Shown here one piece after another: positions 19,397 through 28,402 of a DNA stretch of 64,000 bases (its first letter is position 1; every line of letters starts with the position of its first letter). The position numbers were made by a program, and so were the translations under genes. Source of the stretch: Zobellia uliginosa (lineage in GTDB: Bacteria > Bacteroidota > Bacteroidia > Flavobacteriales > Flavobacteriaceae). The notes beneath the pieces were generated by a model. The model searched no databases. It saw nothing but the letters and a program-made list of their open reading frames with translations, and was not told the origin of the DNA. Where the stretch lies: contig NZ_JAHKPY010000003.1 in assembly GCF_018860745.1 (NCBI RefSeq), positions 62,001-126,000 on the forward strand. Direction: 5' to 3'.

Positions 19397-19918
19397 ATGA
19401 AACTAATTACGATGGTACTCATGTTAAGTATAACGTTTGCGGCATCTGCCCAAACTAGGAGGGATAAAAAAATTATTAAAGATGCGGTTGAGGCGAAAAA
19501 AGAATTGGTAAAAGCAGACAATGCTATAAGTACTTTTTTTGAAAATTCAGCGGGTTATGTCATCTTTCCTAATGTTGGTGAAGGTGGTTTTGTAGTAGGG
19601 GCTGCATCTGGCAATGGAGTGCTGTATGAAAAAGGATTAGAAAAAGGAATGGTAAATCTTAAAAAAATAGATGTAGGATTTCAAGCAGGAGGTCAAGCAG
19701 TAATTGAAGTTATCTTTTTTGAGAATGAGAATGATGTGGCGGAATTTAAAGAAGATAATTTTGAATTTTCAGCTCAAATTTCTGCAGTAGCTTTAAAGTC
19801 TGGTGTAGCTGCCAATGCTAAATATAAAAATGGTGTTGCCGTTTTTACATTACCAAAATCTGGATTAATGGCAAAGGTTTCTGTAGGAGGGCAAAAATTT
19901 AAATACCATTCTTTTTAA
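19397..19918 (+). CDS. SYLF/YSC84-domain lipid-binding protein, exported
   Basis: The protein has 173 residues from the ATG at 19397 (a TTG two codons earlier was rejected). A signal peptide ends near ASAQ. The mature part reads as a SYLF (YSC84) domain: NAISTFFENSAGYVIFPNVGEGGFVVGAASGNGVLYEKG is close to the family's start, and a glycine-rich barrel-like region follows. The domain binds phospholipids, particularly phosphoinositides in eukaryotes; its bacterial role is unclear. It sits in a run of small envelope proteins. Confidence 0.8.
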   Translation: MKLITMVLMLSITFAASAQTRRDKKIIKDAVEAKKELVKADNAISTFFENSAGYVIFPNVGEGGFVVGAASGNGVLYEKGLEKGMVNLKKIDVGFQAGGQAVIEVIFFENENDVAEFKEDNFEFSAQISAVALKSGVAANAKYKNGVAVFTLPKSGLMAKVSVGGQKFKYHSF

Positions 19919-19966
19919 AAAATACGGTCTATTGATTAGTGAATTATAACTCAATTTATATAAATC

Positions 19967-20425
19967 ATGAAAGTATTTTTATTATGTATAGTGTTGTTTG
20001 TTTATGCACCAAGGGTACATGCTCAAAATCCTTATGAAATCATTGAACAAAATATGCCTTTCAACAAAATGGCAACTAGTTTCACGGCCAATATTATCGG
20101 GCAGAATGAAGCTAATGTTTACTATCAATGGCAAAAATTTATTGAGGCACATAAAGGTAAGACCTATTTGGTTTCCGCTAAGGAAGGTAATATAGAGTTT
20201 GAGAGTGAGCATGTAGAATTACCTATATTAGAAGAGAAATCTATAATGTTACACACGCGTTTTGCCCCTAATTATTCTGAAAATGGAGTTTTATTGACGC
20301 TTTGGATCGAGCTTCCTGACGGCAGCTATTACTCTTCCAAGAATCATGAAGACTCCGCCAAAAAAATAAAAGAATGGTTATTAAAGTATGACCAAAGATT
20401 AACGAATATTAAGTTTAGAGATTAA
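19967..20425 (+). CDS. Exported protein of unknown function
   Basis: The 152-residue protein has a clear signal peptide (MKVFLLCIVLFVYAPRVHAQ) and no family I recognise. The mature part is a mixed alpha/beta domain of about 130 residues with no cysteines; it begins NPYEIIEQNMPFNKMATSF. It follows the SYLF gene by 48 bases and ends before a terminator, so the two may be one transcript. Confidence 0.6.
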   Translation: MKVFLLCIVLFVYAPRVHAQNPYEIIEQNMPFNKMATSFTANIIGQNEANVYYQWQKFIEAHKGKTYLVSAKEGNIEFESEHVELPILEEKSIMLHTRFAPNYSENGVLLTLWIELPDGSYYSSKNHEDSAKKIKEWLLKYDQRLTNIKFRD

Positions 20426-20763
20426 GACAAAATTATCCCTTCTTACTCTTGATTATTATTTGTAAGTTTTGTTACAAGAACCCCAGCAAGAATATATGTC
20501 CTGTTTTCAGTATATGTTTTGCTGGGTTTTTTGTGACTACTCAATTCGGGGCAACGAACTTAGTAGTTGTACAAAGTTTAGGCGTGCAAAAGTAATATGA
20601 CTTTCAGTTATTTAAACTGTTTGGAGTTTTAAATAATTGAATCTCCCTCCAAATGAACTTTTTTGTTAAAACTATTTCTGATGAAGTTAACATTGAGCTT
20701 GTATTTTTGTTTTATTGATATAATAGTTGCGGTAATGTAATTGTTAATAGCTTAATTTACGAC
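20426..20763. other. Intergenic region before the antiporter gene
   Basis: It holds the terminator at 20482-20532 and, at 20702-20709, TATTTTTG, which fits the -7 box and lies 55 bases before the antiporter start. No good -33 box was found at the usual distance. Nothing else was seen. Confidence 0.4.
20482..20532 (+). terminator. Intrinsic terminator
   Basis: CCCAGCAA at 20482-20489 pairs with TTGCTGGG at 20519-20526, with partial pairing of TATAT segments inside the loop, and is followed by six T residues. Confidence 0.65.
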
Positions 20764-22002
20764 ATGGATTTATTTACTATAATTAGTATACTTATGGTGT
20801 TGGTGGCGATTTTCGCTTACCTAAATTTCCGGTTCTTAAAATTACAGACGACTATAGGAACCATGATTATCTCCATCGTTTTTTCCTTAATAATACTTGG
20901 GCTGTCCAAACTATTTCCCGAGCTAATAAAATTTGAAAAAGTAATTGTCGGCTCCATCGATTTTAAAAAACTGTTGATGGATGGGTTATTGAGTTTTATG
21001 CTTTTTGCAGGAGCAGTCCATGTAAACATTAATGAACTAAAATCCCAGAAATGGAAAATTGTAGCTTTTGCCAGTCTAGGTGTCTTGATTTCCACTGCGT
21101 TTGTAGGAGGTATATTTTTTTGGGTTTTGCAGCAAATAGGTATGCCTTTGCCGCTGGTACATTGTCTTTTGTTCGGTGCTCTTATATCACCCACAGACCC
21201 TATCTCTGTATTGGGGATTTTAAAGAAAGTAGGTATTAAAAAATCAATGGAAACCACCATAGTAGGGGAGAGCTTGTTTAATGATGGCGTAGGAGTTGTA
21301 ATATTCTTGACCTTATTGCAGTTTGCCAATGCCGGAAATTTGGATGGAATTGAACCGTTGGGTATCGCAGAGAATTTTTTGGTAGAAATTGGGGGAGGTC
21401 TGCTATTCGGATACGCTTTAGGACGTATTGCACATAAGGCTATTTCAAAGATTAATTCTTACGAAACAGAAGTGCTCATTACCTTAGGTATGGTAATGGG
21501 CGGTTATGCTTTGGCGGGAAAAATTGGGGTTTCAGGTCCTATCAGTATGGTGGTTGCCGGACTTTTTATTGGGAACAAAACATATCGTCAGGAGAAAAAA
21601 GAGACCACTGTAGATTATGTAGATAAATTTTGGGAGTTAATAGATATTTTGACGAACGCAGTTCTGTTTGTCCTCATAGGTTTGGAAATTGTTTTAATTC
21701 CATTTACACAACAACTAATACTGGTTGGGGTTTTAGCGGCTATTGTAGTAGTGGTGTCTCGATACTTATCTGTTAGTGCATTAATTATGCTATTAAGAAA
21801 ATGGTTGTCTTTTGATTCTAAAACATCATTATTGATGACCTGGGGCGGACTTAGAGGAGGTATTTCAATAGCTATGGCATTATCCTTGCCGGCAGATGTT
21901 TCATGGTATTATATTGTGCCCGTAACTTATTTAGTGGTAATTTGTTCTATAATTGTACAGGGCTTGACCCTAGAAAAAGTAATTGTTCGTATAACAAAGT
22001 AA
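20764..22002 (+). CDS. Na+/H+ antiporter, CPA1 (NhaP) family
   Basis: This inner-membrane cation/proton exchanger has 412 residues and about 12 hydrophobic segments. The unwound-helix motif SPTDPIS (Thr144-Asp145-Pro146) and the ion-binding GESLFNDGVGVV, with Asn173-Asp174, are the CPA1 signatures; TWGGLRGGISIAMAL near residue 365 is the third. There is no long cytosolic C-terminal domain, so it is the short form. It fits sodium extrusion in a marine organism. The peptidase gene follows after 22 bases. Confidence 0.9.
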   Translation: MDLFTIISILMVLVAIFAYLNFRFLKLQTTIGTMIISIVFSLIILGLSKLFPELIKFEKVIVGSIDFKKLLMDGLLSFMLFAGAVHVNINELKSQKWKIVAFASLGVLISTAFVGGIFFWVLQQIGMPLPLVHCLLFGALISPTDPISVLGILKKVGIKKSMETTIVGESLFNDGVGVVIFLTLLQFANAGNLDGIEPLGIAENFLVEIGGGLLFGYALGRIAHKAISKINSYETEVLITLGMVMGGYALAGKIGVSGPISMVVAGLFIGNKTYRQEKKETTVDYVDKFWELIDILTNAVLFVLIGLEIVLIPFTQQLILVGVLAAIVVVVSRYLSVSALIMLLRKWLSFDSKTSLLMTWGGLRGGISIAMALSLPADVSWYYIVPVTYLVVICSIIVQGLTLEKVIVRITK

Positions 22003-22024
22003 TCCAATCTCCTTAAAGTAAATT

Positions 22025-22801
22025 ATGTCCGCAAATTTTTTTGTTGTTCTTCCCCTTGTGCTATTAGTAGCACTACTCGTTTGGCGCATATGGTTCTACG
22101 AAAAGAAGGTTGATTTAAAGAGTTTTACTCAAAAATGGCGGGATATATTGAATAAAAAAGTATCTTTTTATGCCGATTTGTCTCCAAGGGATAAACTTCG
22201 TTTTGAGGAGGAAATATTATATTTTTTTGATGATGTCACTATTACCGGAGTGAAGATTAAAATCAGTGATACTGACCGATTATTGGTGGCGTCTAGTGCG
22301 GTTATTCCGTTGTTTGGTTTTCCGGAATTGCGCTACCGTAACATTAATGAGGTATTGCTTTACGAAGGAAGTTTTAATGAGGACAATCAGACCCAGGGTA
22401 AGGGCCGAAATATTTTAGGCAAGGTAGGGTCGGGAAATATGAATCGACTAATGATTTTGTCACTTCCCGCGCTTCATGCCGGCTTTGCAAATGAAAACTC
22501 CAAATCCAATGTTGGCATTCATGAGTTTGTTCATTTAATAGATATGGCAGATGGAGCAGTAGATGGCATTCCTGAAAGTTTTATGCAGAAACAGTATGTG
22601 GCTCCTTGGCTAAAATTAATGCACCAAGAGATTGATAATATTAGGGAAAGAGACTCAGATATCAATCCTTATGGTGCTACCAGTCAAGTAGAGTTTTTAA
22701 GTGTAGCAAGCGAGTATTTTTTCAATAAGCCAGATATTTTTCAAAGGAAGCATCCAGAACTTTATGATGTAATGAAGAAGATGTATAGGTACTCATCTTA
22801 A
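22025..22801 (+). CDS. Zinc-dependent peptidase, MtfA family (M90)
   Basis: The 258-residue protein has one N-terminal membrane segment (residues of about 5-22) and a gluzincin-type catalytic domain. His166, Glu167 and His170 form HEFVH, and Glu223 in the downstream ATSQVEFL block is the likely third zinc ligand. E. coli MtfA is an aminopeptidase that binds the repressor Mlc and so affects glucose uptake; a Mlc partner is not seen here. It may share a transcript with the antiporter. Confidence 0.85.
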   Translation: MSANFFVVLPLVLLVALLVWRIWFYEKKVDLKSFTQKWRDILNKKVSFYADLSPRDKLRFEEEILYFFDDVTITGVKIKISDTDRLLVASSAVIPLFGFPELRYRNINEVLLYEGSFNEDNQTQGKGRNILGKVGSGNMNRLMILSLPALHAGFANENSKSNVGIHEFVHLIDMADGAVDGIPESFMQKQYVAPWLKLMHQEIDNIRERDSDINPYGATSQVEFLSVASEYFFNKPDIFQRKHPELYDVMKKMYRYSS

Positions 22802-22845
22802 CTTATAAACTTTATCACCATTAGAGAGTGTAGCAGTGCTCGTAA

Positions 22846-24546
22846 TTAGGAGTCGTTACGCTTTTGCAATACGTAATTACCTATAACCAGATAATCCAGT
22901 CCTGTAGAATAGAAACACCGTAGCGCATCTTTTGGTGATTCTACAACAGGTTCTCCTTGAATATTAAAACTTGTATTTAGTACAATGGGAATTCCCGTTA
23001 TTTCCCCCAATTTTTTAATGACTTCGTGATATCTTGGATGCAGTTCTTTCCTCACGGTTTGTAACCTAGCACTACCATCAACATGTGTAATGGCAGGAAT
23101 AAGATGTTGTTTGTCCTCTAAAACATTGCAAACTTTCAGCATAAAAGGAGCCTCTACTTTCAAATCAAAAAAGTCTTTATATGATTCTACAAGCGCAGAG
23201 GGAGCAAAAGGCCTGTAGGCCTCTCTAAACTTCACTTCGGCATTAATTTTATCTTTCATTTGGGGAAAGGCCGGGTTTGCTAAAATACTTCGGCTGCCTA
23301 ATGCTCTTGGACCAATTTCCATAGGACCTTGATACCACCCTATTATATTTCCTTTAGCTAATAAATTGGCTGCTTTCTGACAAATATCATCTATATACTC
23401 AGCTTCTAGTTTAGCGCCATCAATAATTTTTTTAATTTCTTCATTGGTATAACTTGATCCTACGTAAGGATTATCGTGTACAAAGTTTCGGGCATTGCCC
23501 ATAATGCCATTGTATAAATAATAGGCGGCTCCAATGGCAGTTCCATTATCTCCTGCAGCTGGCATTACGTAGATATCCTCAAATGGACTTTCTCTGACGA
23601 TTCTTCCATTTACAACGCTGTTTAAGGATACGCCGCCCGAGAGCACTAAAAATTTAGCTTTTGTTTTTTGGTAAAGGATATCACATATTTCTAGAATACG
23701 CTCTTCCAATACTTTTTGAAAAGCTGCGGCGACGTCCTTATGGTGTTGTTCAAATTCCTCCCCATGTGCGCGTGGCCTGCCAAAAGTTTTATAGAATTTA
23801 TCAGAACATCTTTTGCCAACAATATGCTGATAATTAAAATAACTCAGGTCAATATTAATTTTTCCACTTTTATCTACGGTAACAAGTTTTCTTACTTCAC
23901 TGATAAAAGTATCCGGGTTGCCCAAAGGAGCCAATCCCATTGTTTTTCCCTCATCGTAATTAGGTCTAAAACCACAAAATTCCGTCACAGCTTCATAAAA
24001 CGAGCCCAAGGAATGCGGAAAGTAGCTCTGTTCAAAACGGATTACCGTGTTGTCTTTTCCAAAACCCAGCCAAGAGGTGGCCCATTCACCAGAGCCATCA
24101 ATACCCAAAAGAGCTGCCTCCTCGTAAGGAGATACAAAAAATGAACCCGCCACGTGAGTAAGATGGTGTTCTATGAAATGTACCTTTGGACCTTTTTCCT
24201 TTGATTTAAAATGTTGTCCGTACCAAATCCAAAAACGACGTTGTTTTGCGTAGGCATTTACAAGATAATGACCTATAAAAGGCATGAAACTACTTAGGTG
24301 CTTGAAGAGAAATACTAATTTTTGTTTCCAATTGGTAGATGGTTTTATGGAAACCGCAATATGGTCAATATCTTCATATGACATATGGGCCAACTTTAAA
24401 CAACGTTCAATGGCCATTACAGGAAAGGCTTGGGTGTGTTTATCTCTGTTTAATCGTTCTTCTTCAATAGCGGCTATTAATTTTCCGTCTTTTATTATAC
24501 AAGCCGTTGAATCATGAAAATAATAGTTAAGACCCAATATGATCAT
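22846..24546 (-). CDS. Carbamoyltransferase, NodU/CmcH/TobZ family
   Basis: The protein has 566 residues and transfers a carbamoyl group from carbamoyl phosphate, via carbamoyl-AMP, to a hydroxyl of a sugar or natural product. The N-terminal Kae1-like domain begins LGLNYYFHDSTACII and has the metal-binding His127/His128/His131 (HHLTH) followed by GIDGSGEW. The C-terminal domain begins with GWYQGPMEIGPRALGSRSILANP, the carbamoyl-phosphate signature. It is a single gene with no biosynthetic cluster beside it. In Bacteroidota such genes usually decorate surface glycans; the acceptor is unknown. Confidence 0.9.
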   Translation of the reverse strand: MIILGLNYYFHDSTACIIKDGKLIAAIEEERLNRDKHTQAFPVMAIERCLKLAHMSYEDIDHIAVSIKPSTNWKQKLVFLFKHLSSFMPFIGHYLVNAYAKQRRFWIWYGQHFKSKEKGPKVHFIEHHLTHVAGSFFVSPYEEAALLGIDGSGEWATSWLGFGKDNTVIRFEQSYFPHSLGSFYEAVTEFCGFRPNYDEGKTMGLAPLGNPDTFISEVRKLVTVDKSGKINIDLSYFNYQHIVGKRCSDKFYKTFGRPRAHGEEFEQHHKDVAAAFQKVLEERILEICDILYQKTKAKFLVLSGGVSLNSVVNGRIVRESPFEDIYVMPAAGDNGTAIGAAYYLYNGIMGNARNFVHDNPYVGSSYTNEEIKKIIDGAKLEAEYIDDICQKAANLLAKGNIIGWYQGPMEIGPRALGSRSILANPAFPQMKDKINAEVKFREAYRPFAPSALVESYKDFFDLKVEAPFMLKVCNVLEDKQHLIPAITHVDGSARLQTVRKELHPRYHEVIKKLGEITGIPIVLNTSFNIQGEPVVESPKDALRCFYSTGLDYLVIGNYVLQKRNDS

Positions 24547-24921
24547 TTGTTGTGTGGTATTGGTTGATTTAAGTTTAAAAATAAATCTTTCTTAAGAGAA
24601 ATTACATGATAAAAGTCTCTTTTTAATTGCATAGAAAGATTTTTCCCCACTTGTTTTATTTTACATTATCCAATATAAAACAGCCTATGAACTATTTATA
24701 ACGATTTCTTTTAATCTACGGAATTTAATACAATTTAAAACTGAAGAGAAACGACTACGGCATAGTACAGGACAGGTAAAACGGCTGGAGAAGTTATATT
24801 TGGTTGTGGAAGGTTATTTATTAAATAGTTTATTGGTTATATTCAGTGAACAATTAAAATGTAAGAAGCAATTACCACTTTTACGTCTTAAAGAGACAAG
24901 CGTTAAAATAAAATCTTAAAG
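24547..24921. other. Divergent intergenic region, carbamoyltransferase/sulfatase
   Basis: No gene was seen in these 375 AT-rich bases. TATATTTG at 24795-24802 fits the -7 box for the rightward sulfatase gene and would leave a leader of about 110 bases; its -33 partner is poor. Confidence 0.35.
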
Positions 24922-26667
24922 ATGAACAATTATATCGCATTCCTGCGGACTTTACTGTCCTTTAGTGTTGTTTTTATATTTATAATTGGATGCCAAACAA
25001 AAAATAAAAAAGCCGGAAAAGAAATTGCCGTTTCTTCAGAAACGCAATTGCCCGAGAGGCCTAATATCTTGTGGTTGGTTACAGAAGATATGGGTCCGTA
25101 TATACCTTCTTTTGGAGACTCAACAATTGTAACCCCTAATCTAAGCCGTTTAGCTAAAGAAGGAGTTGTATATCCTAATATGTATTCAACTTCTGGGGTT
25201 TGTGCCCCAAGTAGAGCAGCTATTACTACAGGAATGTATCCGTCTAGTATTGGAGCTAATCATATGCGGACTACATCCTATACAGTGGAGACAGGTTTGC
25301 CATCTTACGGGGCGGCTCCTCCAGCAGAGGTTCGGATGGTTAGCGAGCTACTTCGTATAAATGGATACTACTGTACTAATAATGATAAAGAAGATTATCA
25401 GTTTACACCACCCAAAACGGCATGGGATGAAAGTAGTTCTTATGCACATTGGAGAAATAGAAACGGAAACCAACCTTTCTTTTCTGTTTTCAACTTTACG
25501 GATACACATGAGTCTGGACTCTTTGAACCTTATGGGTTTAGAAACTCGGAAACGAGACATTATCATTCAGGAGATAGAAACTATGAATGGAAAAAAGGCC
25601 GCATGACGGAAGAGGAAACACCTGTTCATCTTTTAAAAGACACCAAATTTTACATTCCTCCTTATTTGCCGGACACGCCCAAGGTGCGTCGCGATATGTG
25701 GAAGATGTACAACAACATTGCTGAAATGGATAAGCAAGTTGGTGCTGTGTTAAAACAATTGGAGGAAGATGGACTTTTAGAAAGTACCATTATCTTTTTC
25801 TATGGAGATCACGGAGGGCCATTGCCAAGGGAAAAACGGTTGATATACGATTCTGGATTAAACACACCTCTAATCATTAGGTTTCCTAATAAACAGCATG
25901 CGGGAACTATAGATAACCAACTGCTAAGTTTTGTGGATTTTGCACCTACTTTACTCTCTTTAACAGGAATTGAACTGCCAAGTTATTTACAAGGCCAGGC
26001 TTTTTTAGGAGAACATAAGGTAGAAAAAGAACGCGAATATATCCATGGTGCAGCAGACCGTTTTGATGGATTTACGGATGCAATTCGAGCTGTACGCGAT
26101 GATCAATTTAAATATATTAGAAACTATAGACCTAATCAAGGTTATTATTTGCCTGTTGAATACCGGGAAAGGATTCCTACCATGCAAGAATTATTGCGAC
26201 TACGGGATGAAGGAAGTCTAGATAGTATTCAAGCCCTTTGGTTTAGAGAGCAAAAGGATGCGGAAGAATTATATGATTGTAATACCGATCCGTACGAAGT
26301 GAACAATTTGGCAAAAGACCCTATTTATAAAGGTAAGCTTGAAGAATTACGAATAGAAATGGACCGATGGCTCTATGCTATAGGAGATCAACCTAACCTA
26401 CCGGAAAGGGAGCTGATCACCAAATTATGGAGGGGAGAAGATAATCAACCAGTAGCTTTAGAACCGAAAATTACCATTGAAAATAATTTGATAAAACTTA
26501 CTTGTTCAACGGAGGGAGCTTCTTTAGGATACAAAATTATAGACAAAGAAGGAAGTATTTCTAAATTATGGGAAGTCTATGAAGAACCTTTTGAAATACT
26601 AGAAGGTAGTAAGGTTATGGCACAAGCTTATAGAATCGGGTTTGAGCCTAGTAAAGTGGTGGAGTAG
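24922..26667 (+). CDS. Sulfatase (family S1), lipoprotein
   Basis: This 581-residue enzyme removes sulfate esters from a glycan. Lipid Cys24 (IIGCQTK) places it on a membrane facing the periplasm or outside. The formylglycine site is Cys94 in CAPSRAA, so an anSME-type maturase, not present in the window, is needed. PNILWLVTEDMGPY supplies the first metal ligands and FFYGDHGG the later pair. The last 60 residues (KLTCSTEGASLGYKI...) resemble the CHB_HEX_C beta domain. No sulfatase, lyase or transporter partner is adjacent, which is unusual for such genes in polysaccharide loci. Confidence 0.9.
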   Translation: MNNYIAFLRTLLSFSVVFIFIIGCQTKNKKAGKEIAVSSETQLPERPNILWLVTEDMGPYIPSFGDSTIVTPNLSRLAKEGVVYPNMYSTSGVCAPSRAAITTGMYPSSIGANHMRTTSYTVETGLPSYGAAPPAEVRMVSELLRINGYYCTNNDKEDYQFTPPKTAWDESSSYAHWRNRNGNQPFFSVFNFTDTHESGLFEPYGFRNSETRHYHSGDRNYEWKKGRMTEEETPVHLLKDTKFYIPPYLPDTPKVRRDMWKMYNNIAEMDKQVGAVLKQLEEDGLLESTIIFFYGDHGGPLPREKRLIYDSGLNTPLIIRFPNKQHAGTIDNQLLSFVDFAPTLLSLTGIELPSYLQGQAFLGEHKVEKEREYIHGAADRFDGFTDAIRAVRDDQFKYIRNYRPNQGYYLPVEYRERIPTMQELLRLRDEGSLDSIQALWFREQKDAEELYDCNTDPYEVNNLAKDPIYKGKLEELRIEMDRWLYAIGDQPNLPERELITKLWRGEDNQPVALEPKITIENNLIKLTCSTEGASLGYKIIDKEGSISKLWEVYEEPFEILEGSKVMAQAYRIGFEPSKVVE

Positions 26668-26674
26668 GGAGAAT

Positions 26675-26973
26675 ATGGTACTGGTAATATTTAGTCCTGA
26701 ACGTATTAAGCTATCCATAACAATTTCTATCTTGCCGCTATTTTTTGTAACTAATAGTGAATCTGATTTGATAAAGCTTGAACATCAGATTCGTAATCAA
26801 GAATTTCAATTAGGGGATGTTACAGGTGTATATGCTAGAATGAAGGCCTTAAAAAATTACTGTAAATCACCTGTATTTCAATAGATGGTCAGGTTGTAAT
26901 TGAAACCGCGGCCCGCAGGATTATGGATAAGAAAAAAGGGAAAGTAAAAAAAACCATTTCATTTTATAGATAG
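26675..26973 (+). pseudogene. Possible frameshifted gene relic
   Basis: From the ATG at 26675 an open frame runs to a stop at 26882-26884 (ending CKSPVFQ). The next frame then continues, without a start codon, from 26884 to a stop at 26971-26973 as DGQVVIETAARRIMDKKKGK and ten further codons. Read across the join, the two pieces look like the C-terminal 100 residues of one protein with a frameshift near 26882. I do not recognise the family. The composition is protein-like but the call rests only on appearance. Confidence 0.3.
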
Positions 26974-26994
26974 AAATTCTATTTAATGAAATGG
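26946..26994 (-). terminator. Intrinsic terminator of the exopolyphosphatase gene
   Basis: On the minus strand, a 17-bp stem with two mismatches (26954-26970 with 26978-26994, 7-base loop) is followed by a run of eight U in the transcript (26946-26953). Confidence 0.7.
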
Positions 26995-27031
26995 GTCTTA
27001 GCTGCTTGAAATAAGGTATGTAGATTGATAT

Positions 27032-27943
27032 TTACCGGTATCCTAGGTACTCTATTTTATCTAAATTTTTGTGTGTTTTCTGTTCGTAAAGCTCATAGAT
27101 AAGTCCGTCTTTCAATCCTACTTTGGGCACAAGAATTTGATCGCTTGCCATCTCTTTTAATACCCTCAAATAAATTTCCGAAGCAGGAATAATAACATCC
27201 GCACGATCAGGATTCATTTTTAGAATAGACATGCGTTGTTCATAACTAAATTCGTTTACATAGGCCCTTAACGCTTTTAATTCGGCAAAGGATATGGCCA
27301 TGTTCGAAGCTTTATTGGCCAATCCGTAAAGTTTATTGATATTTCCTCCGGTGCCAATACCTACAATGTTTTTTGACTTATAAAAGCTAGTAGAATGTAT
27401 CCATTCTTTCATAGAAAGAAAAACTGCCGTTCGTTCTTTAGTAGACAGCTGGCGTACCGATCCTATTTTAAAGGATTTGCTTTGTAAAAGTTTCCCGTTT
27501 TCAAGTAAGTTTAGTTCGGTGCTACCGCCACCCACATCAATATGCACGTACTTTCTATCTTGCAAAGTCGGTTTTATGGCCTTATTCAGAATAGTAGCTT
27601 CCTTTTTGCCCGTAATGATATTTATCTTCATCCCAACCTCTTTCATAATATAACTACTAACTTCTTTTCCATTACTGGCCTCTCTCATGGCAGATGTAGC
27701 TACCGCATAGTAATCCTCAACCTCATATAAATCAATGAGGTGTTTAAAAGTTCTCATGAGCTTGATAAACTTCTCTTTTGTGGGTTCGGATATTTTTCCT
27801 TGAGAAAATACATCATGGCCCAAACGCAAAGGAAAACGTAATAATTGTAGGTTCTTGAAGCTAATCAAATCTGCTTCTTCATATACTTTGACTACTTGCA
27901 GTCGTATTGCGTTAGACCCAATGTCTATTGATGCTAATTTCAT
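27032..27943 (-). CDS. ppx: Exopolyphosphatase, Ppx/GppA family
   Basis: The 303-residue cytosolic protein contains only the two actin-like domains of the Ppx/GppA phosphatases. The phosphate loops are IDIGSNAIRL near the N-terminus and HIDVGGGSTEL around residues 137-147, and Glu in the TSAMREASN segment is the likely catalytic base. It removes phosphate from polyphosphate or pppGpp; the two activities cannot be separated by sequence. The short form, without the C-terminal HD domain, is common in Bacteroidota. It is a single gene. Confidence 0.9.
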   Translation of the reverse strand: MKLASIDIGSNAIRLQVVKVYEEADLISFKNLQLLRFPLRLGHDVFSQGKISEPTKEKFIKLMRTFKHLIDLYEVEDYYAVATSAMREASNGKEVSSYIMKEVGMKINIITGKKEATILNKAIKPTLQDRKYVHIDVGGGSTELNLLENGKLLQSKSFKIGSVRQLSTKERTAVFLSMKEWIHSTSFYKSKNIVGIGTGGNINKLYGLANKASNMAISFAELKALRAYVNEFSYEQRMSILKMNPDRADVIIPASEIYLRVLKEMASDQILVPKVGLKDGLIYELYEQKTHKNLDKIEYLGYR

Positions 27944-28402
27944 ATAATGATATTTTTATAATCATCCCTATTAGTGAACCTTTAGGACTAAACAGCATAC
28001 CACAGGATGGTCTCTTAACCGCACTTGATTAGATTAGACATAATTTAATAATTACAAATATGCAGAATCTAAAACATCCGTTTCTAAATTGTTATACACT
28101 TTTTTATAAGTAATCAAGATATTTATGAGTATAAAACGTGGATTAGCATTAAACTTTACTTAAAGCGCAGCAGTGGTTTTAATGTTCTTTTTTTTGGTTT
28201 AAATGCCGTAGGTAGAATAAGATTGAAATTGCTCTTGAGCAAGAACTCAGGTTCATGAAAAGGTTATTTAGGCGTTCAAATGCATGTAAGGCCACCAATA
28301 AAAGTAGAGTTTTGTTATATTCGATCAAGGAGATTATAGGTCGCTTATTCTATAATTGAAAATAGTTGATGAAGAAGACTTTTTAGTTAATAGGAGAAAC
28401 AA
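27944..28402. other. Intergenic region between ppx and the regulator gene
   Basis: These 459 bases hold the upstream region of ppx and the 3' side of the regulator gene. A possible 34-codon ORF lies at 28255-28359 (MKRLFRRSNACKA...), with no recognisable relatives or ribosome-site support. No convincing terminator or promoter was seen. Confidence 0.35.

Noticed and set aside
26642-26674. Start of a frame inside the 3' end of the sulfatase
   Set aside because: It overlaps the sulfatase in another frame; only the part from 26675 looks protein-like.
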